This document shows positions 44,040 through 54,500 of a DNA stretch of 64,000 nt, piece after piece. The translations under genes were made by a program, and so were the position numbers. The notes below the pieces were generated by a model. The model searched no databases. It was not told the DNA's origin and worked only from the letters and a program-made list of their open reading frames with translations. The DNA lies in the NCBI GenBank assembly GCA_003586115.2, contig QVOM02000126.1:9766230-9830229 (forward strand). The letters run 5' to 3'. This DNA is from Salvator merianae (lineage: Eukaryota > Chordata > Lepidosauria > Squamata > Teiidae). How positions within the stretch are numbered: the stretch's first letter is position 1; every line of letters begins with the position of its first letter.

Positions 44040-44400
44040 ACATAAAAGAGTAGGGCTGACCAAGGGAATTAATGATCCCTTATGAAAGATAACAGTTCTT
44101 GGCTTCCATGCAAAGAGGTGGGGAGGGGATTAGATATGATGGGCTCTTTGGGGCCTCTCCCTGCTGTCGCCTTTTTCAATTATAATTAAATCCCTTCCAA
44201 TCATCAAGGGAAGGCCATTGAAAACCTCCAGCAAGCATCAGTGACTTTAAGTGAACGGGGTTAGTGAACCATATTGAAGGAACGGTGTTGCCTATTCATG
44301 TTCTTTTTAGTGAAATTTAGTCTGCAGGAGCCCAATTTGCATATTGATACTGCCACCTCTCCCGCCCGCCCGTGCCCCCCCCCAAAAGAAGAATTTTAAG
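44040..44400. promoter_or_regulatory. candidate conserved non-coding element
   Basis: Transposon-free and of even composition, with CAATTATAATTAAA (homeodomain-type core) near 44176 and an octamer-type ATTTGCAT at 44335-44342. Such clusters occur in developmental enhancers. There is no direct sign of conservation in a single sequence, so this is a suggestion. Confidence 0.25.
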
Positions 44401-44622
44401 CAGAGAACAGCTTTGATGGATGAGAGGTGAGGGGGAGGCTGGGGGCACAAGATGTGCTTGGGACACAGACCGTTTCAGGGGGACGATTGCCATTCACAAA
44501 GGGGAAGACGTATTTTCAGCAGAGGTCTTCTGGGGCCAAAGTTCTCCCTGGGTGAAGAAAGAAAGCTGTGTCTGGGCTGTGCCATTCAAGTGTACAGGGT
44601 GGTGCTAAGAAGTTTGGACACT

Positions 44623-45315
44623 GGGCCTGTTCGCACTTGTAACTAGCAAGCATCAAGGATGCTTGCTAGACAAGTGCATTCGCATGAGAGGACCGGCCGT
44701 AGAGAACCGGCAGCAGACTTCATCCGCTGCCGATCCTTACTAGCGCCCGGACAAGAAAAAAGCTGTCCGAATCCTCAAAGCTCAAAGTGAGCTTCAGGTG
44801 ATGATTCGTTCGCACTTACCTCCTTGTCCACGGCGATCAGCCCGCCCATCATGCATTGCGTGATCATGTGATCATGCAATGCATGATGGGCAATGGAGTC
44901 TACCCCTTCGCGTGGGCCCGAATGGGCCAGTATGAGGCCCCAATCAAGCCCACACCGCCACGATCGGGCCAAGGACGCTGGACGAGACCGCGATGCACCC
45001 CGTCTGGCGTTTCGGTGCCCGATCGCTGGCGCAAATGGCGGTCGCTTTGGCAGCGACCTACAAAGCCTCAGGCTGCTGCCATGGCGACCGGGAGGCCCGC
45101 GCGGCGTGCCATGATGACGGCATCACCGCGCAGGCCTCCCAGTCACCATGCCTGCATCAGGGATGGATAATGGCATTCACACTGGCAAATGCCATTATCC
45201 AGCTTTGGGTCTGTTTTCAGGCCCCATCGTGCAGACGGTGTCTGCACAATGGGGTCTGTTCCACGCTAGAATGGGCTAATTAGCCCATTCTAGCGTGGAA
45301 AGTGCGAACAGGCCC
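44623..45315. mobile_element. large MITE with ACT duplication
   Basis: Left end GGGCCTGTTCGCACTTG, right end AAAGTGCGAACAGGCCC, with ACT at 44620-44622 and 45316-45318. Subterminal hairpins are AACTAGCAAGCATC-type at the left and CACGCTAGAATGGGC..GCCCATTCTAGCGTG at the right. An inner palindrome CATGTGATCATGCA..TGCATGAT is near 44850-44890. CpG-rich; frames of 73-104 aa overlap on one strand but have no family motif. Confidence 0.92.
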
Positions 45316-45351
45316 ACTTTTTCATACATAAAAGTATTCTCTCTGCCTACG

Positions 45352-45447
45352 AACAGAACCTGTGTATTTGTCCACTGTGAGAGCAGACCGCTGGACTAGA
45401 TGGGCCTCAGGTCTAATCCAGAGGAGCATTTCTTATGTTCTTATGTA
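45352..45447 (+). mobile_element. CR1 3' tail fragment
   Basis: CCACTGTGAGAGCAGACCGC, CTGGACTAGATGGGCCTCAGG and TTCTTATGTTCTTATG: the last 95 bp of a CR1 tail of the array type. Confidence 0.8.
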
Positions 45448-45544
45448 CTTCCCTCATCCTTGCCAAACCTAACGCTTTTTCTCTAACCCTTCATTTGGTG
45501 GCATCATGTGCCCAAGGCATGTGAGTTTTGGCTTAACAATTATT

Positions 45545-45724
45545 GGCCCTTTCTGCCCTTGGCCTTCTTGTGGATTATATCCCGGAATAGGGACCTGCCA
45601 TCCACATGCTAGTACAAACTATGAAAGGTCTTGCCCAGGGCCTACCATAGTCTGCTCTAGCATGCAGATGGCAGGTCCCTATTCTGAGATATAAACTGGA
45701 ATAAGTCCAAGTGCAGAAAGGGCC
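45545..45724. mobile_element. palindromic MITE family B with ATT duplication
   Basis: Ends GGCCCTTTCTGCCCTTGG and CCAAGTGCAGAAAGGGCC; ATT at 45542-45544 and 45725-45727. Interior and length (180 bp) match the 34954 copy almost throughout. Confidence 0.93.
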
Positions 45725-46055
45725 ATTGTTTCAAGAAAGCCAGATTGTTTTTTGTGATCCAGGAACTATCCATTTGCTCTTCTGCATCCATGCTATTCTT
45801 AGTAGTCATCTCCAGCTCCATAATTCAAAGGTGTCTATCTCCCTTCTCTCCTTCCTTCCCAGTTCCAGCTTTCACAGCCACGCAGGACCTCATAAGAGGA
45901 AAGGCCCTGGCTTTAATTATTCTGATCTTTATTGTCAGGAGCATGTTCTTGCCTTTCATGATCTTATCCAAGCATGTCTTCACCTTCTTCCCTAGAATTA
46001 TTCTCCTCCTTAATTCTGTGGCACACTGTTCAGCCTTGCCTACCAGGAAGTCCAA

Positions 46056-46480
46056 GGGCGTTTTTGCACTTACTCTGCTAGCACAGACTATTTAGTCTGT
46101 GCTAGTGTAGTAATTTACCACGCAGCATGGACACACTGTCCATGCTGTGTGGCCAAAAAGCTTACCAGAAACTGGCATCGTGTAGGCCCAAACAGACCCA
46201 ATTGTCCCATCACATGTACACAATCAGCTGATCGCGCATGCACAATTGGGTTCTTGCACCAGCCTGGAACACTTCAGGAACAGGTAAGTGCGAATGCACC
46301 CTACCAGAAGGTGACTATCACCTCCTGGTAGGATTGTGGAGCACTAATTCCTGCTCTAGCTGTATCCACAACTGGGAGTGGATGAAGGTCACTCTCAGCT
46401 GCTCGTGGCTCCACCAAGTGCGGAAGAACTTGACTAGCAAGCATTCTTGATGCTTGCTAGTTGCAAATGTGAACAGGCCC
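46056..46480. mobile_element. MITE, GCACTT-type ends
   Basis: Left end GGGCGTTTTTGCACTTAC, right end GCAAATGTGAACAGGCCC. It resembles the 2.5-kb copy (CACGCAGCATGGACACACTGTCC, GCACCAGCCTGGA, CAGGTAAGTGCGAATGCACCCTACC, GGTGACTATCAC). Flanks CAA and CAT give no clean duplication. Confidence 0.75.
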
Positions 46481-46600
46481 CATGAGAACAGAACTATCTA
46501 TGATGTCCACCTCTTCACCATCAGCTATAAATTCAAGTACAGTTTCCAAGGATTGCAGACAATGATGGAAAGCAACTTCTCCATCTGTCTGAAAGTCTAA

Positions 46601-46739
46601 GGCTGCATTCAGACATCACTTACTTAGTCTGCTATATTTGGATATTCTGGAATAAAGCATGAATATTATGGAATATTCATACTTTGTTCCAGAATATCCA
46701 AATATAGCAGAATAAACAAGTGATGTCTGAATGCACCCT
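46601..46739. mobile_element. TA-rich palindromic MITE with TAA duplication
   Basis: Ends GGCTGCATTCAGACATCACT and AGTGATGTCTGAATGCACCC; arms pair through TATATTTGGATATTCTGGAA and TTCCAGAATATCCAAATATA. TAA at 46598-46600 and 46740-46742. A TWA target and 139 bp fit a PIF/Harbinger-type MITE. Same family as 37591. Confidence 0.92.
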
Positions 46740-46743
46740 AAGA

Positions 46744-46862
46744 GGTTTATTTATTTATTTATTTATTTGCTTGTTTGTTTGTTTCTATTTTTATCTCTCT
46801 TTCTATCCAAAGGTCTCAGGGTGGGTTACAACAATAAAAAACAAATTAAAAGGTTGTGGCAA
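46744..46862 (-). mobile_element. L2-like 3' tail
   Basis: On the minus strand it reads TTGTTGTAACCCACCCTGAGACCTTTGGATAGA then (AAAT)n/(AAAC)n, matching the 18.0-kb L2 end. Very short copy. Confidence 0.65.
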
Positions 46863-47639
46863 TACAGTATACAGTTCAAAGATGATTACTCATATAAGGT
46901 ATTGTTCTATGGAAATTTAGTTTTAATTTTAAAGATTTGTTCTAAGCATTTGTTATTACAATGCTGTAAGCATGCTGAGATCTATCCATGTACACTTAAC
47001 ATTTAAGGATTTTCCTGTTGGATTTAATAAGGTGTCCAATCTATGAATGAAATGAACAATCCTGAACCTAATTAACGAAGAAAAAGTATTAGCAGCCAAT
47101 AAATATGTAGGACTCAATACTTTGCAACCTGCTCTTGCCTCCTCTTTATAAAATATTTTATCTGGTTAATGAATAAACTGACACAGCTCACATTCTTTTT
47201 TGCTAGTCATCAGTTCTGAGCTTTCGTTCTAAACAGACTCTCCAGATTCACAGTAGTTAACCCTGCTGCAGAGTTGCATGTGTGAATCCTTAGTTTAGGA
47301 GATACCATCTGCAGGCAATCACCCCTATAGGCAGCTCCTGTGATTATGAAGGGGTGAGATCACCAGCAAGTCAAGTTACTTGAAGGATTCAATTATTGTG
47401 AATTTCATGGCAAAGCAACCAGAGTGTAGCTCCTGAAGCAATATGTGGATGCAGAATGGAACTAAGTTATGCCCTAGGCAAGGGTTGGTCAGCCGTGACC
47501 TTCCAGATATTACTGAACTACAACTCCCAGAATTCAGTGCCCAGCATTTCAGGCTGGGGCTGGCACAAAATGCTAGAAGTAGGATGCTAGGAGTTATAGC
47601 TCAAGAAAAACTGAACGGCAGTCATTGAGCAGCATGGCT
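46863..47639. other. unassigned AT-rich spacer
   Basis: No recognised gene. CTACAACTCCCAGAATTC at about 47519 is a piece of an abundant reptile repeat motif but cannot be assigned. Confidence 0.3.
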
Positions 47640-47642
47640 TTA

Positions 47643-48593
47643 GGCCTATTCGCACTTACACCGTGGAATGATCTAGGCTGCTCTCTGCATCACTCCGTCC
47701 ACACCCGGCTGCTGCCAGAACTCACCTACGTTGTAGAAGTCAACGGGACCCAATGAAAATCAAGGCAAAGCTGCAGCTTTATTATTTACTAGTGCATTAG
47801 GGCAACCTTGCCATTAATCAAAAACAATGGAGTCGCACCTTTTGGTTATCAAAGCAAAGCTTATATAGAGTAATACAAAATGAGCAAGTTATAACAGGCG
47901 TGATTCAAGCATACATATTCATACTCTTGACCAATTACATTTAAAAATATAAAGAAAGAGTAATATCACTAACTGGATACATTAGGGCCTCAGATAAGCT
48001 GATAACAAATCAAGATAGAACAAAGAGCTTTCTCTACTTCAAGGCTTCGAGGCTAGCTTCTTCTGCTACTAAATTCATCTTATCTATTAGTTCCCAGCGC
48101 TTCATGCTTAGCTGTGCACATTCTTCTTTTTGCTCAAGCTGAAATGCACTCTGTATACTGCTCCGAACTCCCATAATCCTCCTCACAAGACTCCATTTTG
48201 GCTTCACAGCCCTCACACCTAGCATTAACCAAGCCCTCCCTGGAGGAATCTAGCTATGGATAACAGGCTGACTAGCAGTGACTGGATTGTGCCTAGGACT
48301 GCCAATCTACACTCTCTTCCAAGTGCTGTGCGGCGAGGGGCCATGGCTGTGTAACTGCAGCCACGCAGTCATTTGCAGCTGCTGGATCACTACATTGACA
48401 TCTGACTGTGCACCGGTTTCAGGTTCAGGCTTTGCCATGGGAATTCTGGCCAGCCATTCGCACTGCAAGCGCTGCTGGTCCAATACAGGGCTATTACAGC
48501 GCATGATCTGCGGATGGCTGCTGCCACTCTGGGTCTTTACTAGCCTAGTATGTTATTGTTATACATATTAGCCTGATAAGTGCGAACTCAGCC
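47643..48593. mobile_element. MITE with TTA duplication, host of a solo LTR
   Basis: Left end GGCCTATTCGCACTTACAC, right end ATAAGTGCGAACTCAGCC; TTA at 47640-47642 and 48594-48596, a TWA site. Without the LTR the element is about 395 bp and matches the 33.8-34.1-kb interior (GTCCACACCCGG, GGGGCCATGGCTGTGTAACTGC-type region, AGTCATTTGCAGCTGC). Confidence 0.87.
47710..48265 (-). mobile_element. solo LTR of an endogenous retrovirus or LTR retrotransposon
   Basis: On the minus strand it starts TGTTATCC and ends GGCAGCA. A TATA box (TCTATATAAGC) is at about 47859-47869 and a poly(A) signal AATAAA at 47778-47783, 75-80 bp further on, as expected for U3-R-U5. GGC (or GGCTG, depending on how the terminal TG is assigned) repeats at both flanks. 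There is no internal coding region, so it is a recombined solo LTR. The short minus-strand frame at 48034-48225 lies in U3 and is not a gene. Confidence 0.82.
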
Positions 48594-48603
48594 TTAGACT
48601 ATG

Positions 48604-48876
48604 AGTGATTCTGCACTAGCTGGCATACCAGAACAGCAAGTATACCAGGAGCTTCCCTTCCACACGCTGGTGAGGTGTAAGAGAGACCCCACCCCCAGAG
48701 GGTGGTCTAAGGGGGTGGGGCCTAAGGGGGCAGGGCCTACCTTAAACTGCATCAGCATGCAGAAAAGATACACCTAGTAGGCTTGCTGGTCCAGTATACC
48801 AGTCAACGCAAGCAAGTGTTCTGCTGTAATTCTCAAACACAAATGTGCATACACATTTCTAAAGTGCAGAAGGCTC
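48604..48876. mobile_element. candidate MITE
   Basis: GTGATTCTGCACTAGCTGG at the left and TAAAGTGCAGAAGGCTC at the right are imperfect inverse complements. Inside, CAAGTATACCAGG and GGTCCAGTATACC are a second inverted pair. No duplication confirmed. Confidence 0.45.
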
Positions 48877-48909
48877 CCTGTTTGAAGCATCTCTCATAAC
48901 TGACATAGA

Positions 48910-49308
48910 TGTCAGAATATGCAAAGGTCAGGGTGACCATAATCTGATGTGTCCATAATCTAATGTCAGTGTGACCTGCTAGTCTATTGTCAATTTAGAT
49001 AAAGAGACATCTGCTCTGTTGCCATGATGACTCAGCAGAATAATGTCAGAACTCTGATTGGTAGATCCTTGTATATAGGTAATGTCAGCATAGCTGTACG
49101 TTGTTCCATCTGGTTCCATCTGATCCTTCCATTACATTCGTTTCTGGCTACATTGCTTACAAGACAGGTGAAGCACTTTGACTCTGAACCAAGCGAGATA
49201 AACCTTCTCTGTGAGAGTGAGTATTTTGCCACCGAGCCTCTGTCTTTTTGCTCTACTTCACATGGATTCCAGTAAGTCTTCTGACGTCTGAACTGTGCTA
49301 CTCTGACA
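48910..49308 (+). mobile_element. solo LTR, plus strand (gypsy- or ERV-like)
   Basis: Ends are the inverse pair TGTCAGA and TCTGACA. The flanks ATAGA (48905-48909) and CTAGA (49309-49313) give a 5-bp duplication with one change. Within the first half there is an ATTGG (inverted CCAAT) at about 49057 and a TATA box (GTATATAGG) at 49071-49079. No clear AATAAA was found. At 399 bp it is a plausible solo LTR; class unknown. Confidence 0.68.
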
Positions 49309-49384
49309 CTAGATTCATTTCCTTCCTCTGTGGGGTTAAGAATGGAATAGAAAGGGAATAGAAACCACTCAGTAACTGACCACA

Positions 49385-49600
49385 ACTATAAATTAATGGA
49401 TGCCTAGGTGCCACCTCCAGGTTGGAGAGACAGGCAGGATGCCTCTGAAGGCCGTTCTCAGGAAACTGAGAAAAGGTGAAGATTTGGCTTTCATCTTCTG
49501 CTTGAGATGCCCCAAAGCAATTGGTGAGCCACTTGTGTGAGACAGGATGCTGGGCTTGATGGGCTGTGGCCTGATCCAACAAAGTTCTTATGTTCTTATA
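49385..49600 (+). mobile_element. CR1 3' tail
   Basis: AATGGATGCCTAGGTGCC, CCTCCAGGTTGGAGAGACAGG, TCTGCTTGAGATGCCCC, GGATGCTGGGCTTGATGGGC and TTCTTATGTTCTTATAG in order. Confidence 0.88.
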
Positions 49601-49850
49601 GACAAATTCATGGAGTACAGGTGTATCTATGGCTACTAGAATGGATGACTAGGTACCGCCTCCAGGTTGGAGAGACAGGCAGAATGCTTCTAAGGACCAT
49701 CTATAGGGAGTCAAGAGCAGGTAAAGGTTTTGCCTTTGTCTTCTGCTTAAGATGTCCAGAGGAAATTGGTGGCCACTCTGTGAGGCAGGATGCTCAACTA
49801 GATGGGCTGTGATCCGATCCAGCAGGGCTCCGTTTATGTTCTGCATATGT
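49601..49850 (+). mobile_element. CR1 3' tail, adjacent second copy
   Basis: Starts GACAAATTCATGGAGTACAGG, immediately after the previous tail, and repeats the same landmarks. Ends TTATGTTCTGCATATGTTC. A further case of tail-to-head CR1 copies. Confidence 0.87.
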
Positions 49851-50318
49851 TCTAATCCCTTCTTCCCTTCATTTTAGGCTAAATTGTTCCATTGTTTCTA
49901 CAAGCTACACTGACTGAGCTTCACAGCAGCACTACACTTTTCTCTTATAAATGAAAGATTAGAGTTTTCTGGAACTTTACCCTAATCCTTGTCTTGCAAT
50001 AACCTCGAGGAGATGGGATTAGTAACCATCATCCACCATTCACCAGGAAATTTCTTGTCTGCAACAAATAGCTGTATTGTAACCTTTCACGCACTATCTT
50101 TGCTGAACAGGAAGCTACGTAAGTCCAGAAGAACTCGCGATTATCTGTAAAAGGAAAGTGTTCAGAATATTTTTGCTCTGATCCAGAAAGCAGCATTATG
50201 TCTAAAAGATCTGACACATGCAGGATTTCTTAGGCTGCATTCACACCTAGCAAAAAAAGCAGCTCAAAGTCCTTAGAAATGATCATATGTGTCCCTCATG
50301 TTCTCACCCCTTCTCAAA
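49851..50318. other. unassigned spacer
   Basis: No recognised repeat or gene. Confidence 0.3.
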
Positions 50319-50774
50319 GGGCCTTTTCACACCTTCCACCTTAGAATGGGATACTTATCCCATTCTAAGGTGGAACGGTCCCCATGGTGCAGCAGCCATC
50401 TGCACTGTGAGGGCTAAAACAGCCCGGAAATGGGCTTCCAGCACCCGCAGAAACATGATGTCATGACAGCAGCTGCAGAAACATCTGGCCACGGCCATGG
50501 TGACCAGAGATGTGTCACAGTGTGTGACTGTGCAGCTGCAGTCACGTCGCACTGCAGACTGCAGCGTTCACACTGGAAGTAGGTGCAAATGCTGCATACC
50601 AGGAGCAGTCTTGCTCCTCCCAGTACAGCTGTGAACAACACTTTGGTTGTCCACAGCTAGTAACCTTCAGGAGCATCTGCAGATACTCGCAATCACTAGG
50701 TCCTCCGCAAAATGTGGATACACTGTACTAATGAGCATCTGGATGCTCACTAGCACTAAAGTGCAAACAGGCCC
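50319..50774. mobile_element. MITE family A
   Basis: Left end GGGCCTTTTCACACCTTCCACC with the hairpin CCTTAGAATGGGATA..TATCCCATTCTAAGG; right end AAAGTGCAAACAGGCCC. Interior as in the 5.5- and 24.8-kb copies (CCCGGAAATGGGCTTCCAGCA, GGCCATGGTGACCAGAG, GGAGCAGTC.TGCTC, GGATGCTCACTAGCAC). Confidence 0.82.
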
Positions 50775-52514
50775 CAGTTCACTTTTTCTAGCCTAGAATA
50801 TTTATGGCATGTGACTGGCCTCTCAGCTGCCTCAGAGTGGCTTTTTTATACTGCATGTGAATACAGTCTTGCAGTTGAAATGGGTTCCAATAGCACTCCA
50901 AGCAGAGACTACCAGTGCAAGCTGCTTCCCCCACCATGTCCCATTTTGCATCCTCTCAGTCCACACAGCACTGGCCAATCTTCCTTTGATCTGACCCGTT
51001 TGCTGGTTCAACCTAAACCTCAAGGGGAGTACCCAAACTGGTGCATATCATGGAAGGACCATCTGTCTGCACCCACTCATGTTGTACAGCCTGGATCCAT
51101 GCAACCCTTGTCATTCCTTTGGGGCACATAATAAACAAACATATAGATGGGCAACTGCTGCTCAAGAGACACTCAGTCCTGCTGTCACCATTTGTTTATT
51201 CAACACGTTTATTTTCTTCCGTTTTCCCACTTTATTATGGTTGCTTGGTACCTTCTTTTCCACAGTCGACCAGGGTACAATGGGGTGGGATACAAGACCA
51301 TGGAAGTGTGCAGATGGCACACCTCTGTGGTCCAGTATATCACAGGGGACCTATTTTGGCCACACAATAAAGTGTGCCACTGAAATGCCCCTCCCAGAAG
51401 CTCCAAAGGCCAGGAATGAAAGTTTCTGACCTTCAGAGCATTCGGAGGCACTTCACACCTGTTTTGAAGCTGGTGCAAACTTCGGAGAATAGATCATCTC
51501 AATGCGGTTGGACTTGTTCTTCTCCAGAAGCATTCCATTCCAGTTTGGGACAGATTGCCTAGCCAGGACCCGAACATACCACTCCGATGCGAATTAGTGA
51601 AGGGGCCATGTAAACGGCTTTAGTCCACACTCTTCTGGTCCAGAACTGTCCAAAGAAGTCCCAATTTACCAGTTGACCTGATTGAAGAGGTCTACAACTG
51701 GCCCATGCTATTTATTCTGCTCCAGTCATCAGTGCTTCTGCACTTGGTCTGGATCAATGATCTTGAAAGATACAGCTAAGTGTGTCCACATTGCTGTTGA
51801 GGTTGGGCTGCGACTGATGAACCCTGATAGTTGGACCACTCCGTGCAAGGTGAGTGCAGAAATGGCCATAGTTCAGGAACATTTGGACGGTTGCAATGGA
51901 GCACCTTGGACTATCAACCCAGAATGTCCTTCTCAAAATGCCTCTGGCACATGCACTTTCTTCTGTGAACCTTTTGTCTTTGCGGTTTTATTACCCAGTC
52001 CGATTAGTCCAATCGTGTTCCTATTTGGATAAACAAAACCATCTGCATTCTGATCCACTAGGTATGAACTTCATACCTCCTACCAACTATTTATCCAGTT
52101 CTAAAAGCAGCAACAGGGAAATAGAAACAGGAAGAAAACCCAAGCAAAGTAGGAAGCCAAGTTCTCAAAGGAGGTGAAATTTAGCTTGCCTAGATCCTGT
52201 CCCATCAAAAAAAGAATGAGTACCAACGCTTGTCCCAGAACTTGTATTTGTAGGGCTTGGAAAAGCTATTAGTCCTTGGGATTAGCTGACTGTTGAGTCA
52301 CATGATGTGTCCTGTACTCTAGATACCACTGTTCCATCACAGAAGCTTGCAAGGTTCTTGGTCAAAACATGGACCTGGTGAAGATAGGTAAGGAGCTGAA
52401 AGGAGAGAAATGCCTTAGGACAAGGGGGAGAAAGTGTAAATAGTTTTGCTCTTGGTGTCCACTACATGAAGCTGGAAAGCAGATTCATACCATAATTAAT
52501 CTAGGAAAGACCAC
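50775..52514. other. 1.7 kb mostly unassigned
   Basis: Contains TGGTCCAGTATATCACAGG, TCCTGGTCCAGAACTG and GTGAGTGCAGAAATGGCC (about 51851-51868). The last looks like a MITE right end, but its left partner is uncertain. Several 90-116 aa frames overlap on both strands with no domain. Confidence 0.35.
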
Positions 52515-52902
52515 TAAGCTGTCATTCTAAGCTGGCCAAGACTCAGTGATGCAGTGGTCATCTACACTGCGAGGGCTAGAGTGGCCCTGTACCAGACCTC
52601 CAGCACTCTCAGTGCAAATGCATGACTGATCACCATAACAGCGGCTGCAGAAATGTCCGACCGTTGCCATGGTGAGCAGGATGCCACGGTGTGACAAGGC
52701 CTCACAGTGTTCACACCCATGAGCAGGTGTGAACGCTGCTGAAAAGGAGCTACCCAGGTGCTCTTGGTCAAGCTGTGGACAATGGTTTAGCTGTCCACAG
52801 CTAGTAGCATTCAGAAGAGGTTGAGGATGCTCCCAGATGCTGCAAACACACTTTGCTAGTGAGCATCTGCACGCTCACTGGCAAGTAAGTGCAAACAGGC
52901 CC
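52515..52902. mobile_element. MITE family A, left end missing
   Basis: The interior begins CATTCTAAGCTGGCCAAGAC and CAGTGATGCAGTGGTCATC, homologous to 11073-11502 and to the split copy at 58.6/62.3 kb. Right end AAGTGCAAACAGGCCC. The left inverted repeat is not found. Confidence 0.68.
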
Positions 52903-53011
52903 TGCTTTGAATGGAAAAGCTTCAGGTTTGTAGTCCTCCAAGCACCTACTGAAGGTGGAGAGGATGACCCCCAACTCATGGGCTTCCAGTAGAGATCAGG
53001 TTGGGTTCTAT

Positions 53012-53535
53012 GGCCCGTTCCACATTGGGTCAGTAAACTGATCCAGCAGGGCCTCTGGAATGCCTGATCCATGCTGCAGACCAGTCTGCTGGGAGGCTAC
53101 ATCTCCCAGTAGAACTCCTTGTCTGCACTGGATAAGGCAGAGAGCACCACGGTGCAAAAATGGCACCACAGCCTGCTCCAAGCATGCACCACTTGTAAGC
53201 AGTCTACACAGTATTTCAACTGGTATACTGGGCCAGCCACTGGTGTGTGGATGGCACACAAGCAGGTGGTTTGAAATACCACTACTGTGGTGACTGGTGC
53301 CATTTCACTGGGCACCTGGAAGTGACACCAGAAGTGCATCACTTCTGGATACCTGGCCAAACAGCTCCAGCTGGCAACTATGAAGTCCAGGAACTTTCAT
53401 ACCTGGCTTCCAAAAATGAGCTGGGATAGTCCACTTGCACAGCAGATGGCCCTTGCCACAGGCCCCCGGCAGTCCAGCCCATCATGGGCCAGGTTGTTTG
53501 ATTCGGGCCAGTGCAGTGCGGAATAACCCATACCA
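53012..53535. mobile_element. candidate MITE
   Basis: GGCCCGTTCCACATTGGGTC at the left and CAGTGCGGAATAACCCA at the right are loosely inverse. The interior has GATCCAGCAGGGCCTC, GACCAGTCTGCTGGGAG and TGGTATACTGGGCCAG. Boundaries approximate. Confidence 0.4.
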
Positions 53536-53559
53536 TGCTGAAAGGTCCTATGTCATAGG

Positions 53560-53751
53560 CAGCGGTGACCGCCAGCTTTTAGCCCAGGTGTTTGCACGCC
53601 ACGCAAAGTGTGCCATGACTGTTTGCAGTGCCTCCGGGCCTCCGTACTGCCGCAGCTGGTCGCCTACAAAGGCACGGAGGCCCCGCGAACAGCCACGGTG
53701 CGCTTTGTGTGGGGCACAAACACCTGGGCTTAAAGCCAGCAGCCACCACTG
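53560..53751. mobile_element. hAT-type foldback element with perfect 8-bp duplication
   Basis: Starts CAGCGGTGACCGCCAGC, ends GCCAGCAGCCACCACTG. GTCATAGG is present on both sides (53552-53559 and 53752-53759). The arms pair through GCCTCCGGGCCTCCGTACTG and CACGGAGGCCCC. The perfect duplication confirms the hAT-type assignment for the whole foldback family. Confidence 0.93.
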
Positions 53752-53759
53752 GTCATAGG

Positions 53760-54069
53760 CCACTGATCTGATCCAGCAGGATTCGGAGCTGATGATATTT
53801 GTGTACTGTGCGTGCGTGATGGTTTGTATTCAGTGCAATTCTGAACCGACTAAATCACCACCAGGGCTGCAAGCATCAAAAAAAAAGAAAGCATTTTCCT
53901 TGTCTGTTTTTGCTTGAGACCCTGGAAAGGAGTTCTCAATAAGAGCAGGAATACCAAAGAGCTTGTCAGAAGTTTCCACTCCTACCTCTGAATGTTCCAT
54001 CAGCTGACACCACCCTCCTCCCACCATTTGTGCAAACACTTGGGAGCACGCCGGCAGATCTTGATACGA
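53760..54069. other. unassigned spacer
   Basis: An A-run at about 53878-53890; nothing else recognised. Confidence 0.3.
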
Positions 54070-54500
54070 ACTTGGGAACAAATCAATTTGCCTAAAGGGG
54101 GAAAAAGAAATTCATTATGTTGTCAAAAATAGCAAGTTCACATCCTGCGGTGAGGGGTCGCCATTTTAGAAGGATAGCTTCGCACATTTTATTATCTGCA
54201 TGTTAAGTGGTTTTGCTATATTAATTATCATTATCATCCTGCCCAATGCGCCATGTTTAATGAAAATGCCAGACTAGCTCCTTCAGCTCAAGGAGGGGAG
54301 TGTAATTGACCGTAAGATGTATAATTTTCAGGAAAATTTTGCATGCATGCAAATCTGGGGAACTGACAGGCACACTTTGTTTGAACTTTATTACAGACTT
54401 TTTGTTGTTGTTCTTTGATTATTGGCACTTTGCGCCTTTAAGATCCAGTAGGATTCTTTTGCTTACTGGGGACAATATCAGGGGCTTCCTGAAACTTGCT
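54070..54500. promoter_or_regulatory. candidate conserved non-coding element
   Basis: Transposon-free, with TATTAATTATCATTATCATC near 54218, an octamer-type ATGCAAAT at 54347-54354 within a GCATGCATGC run, and TGTTTAATG. Motif content resembles developmental enhancers. Conservation cannot be judged here. Confidence 0.25.

Noticed and set aside
48034..48225. 63-aa minus-strand frame with a plausible amphipathic helix
   Set aside because: It lies within the U3 part of the solo LTR and has no recognisable domain.
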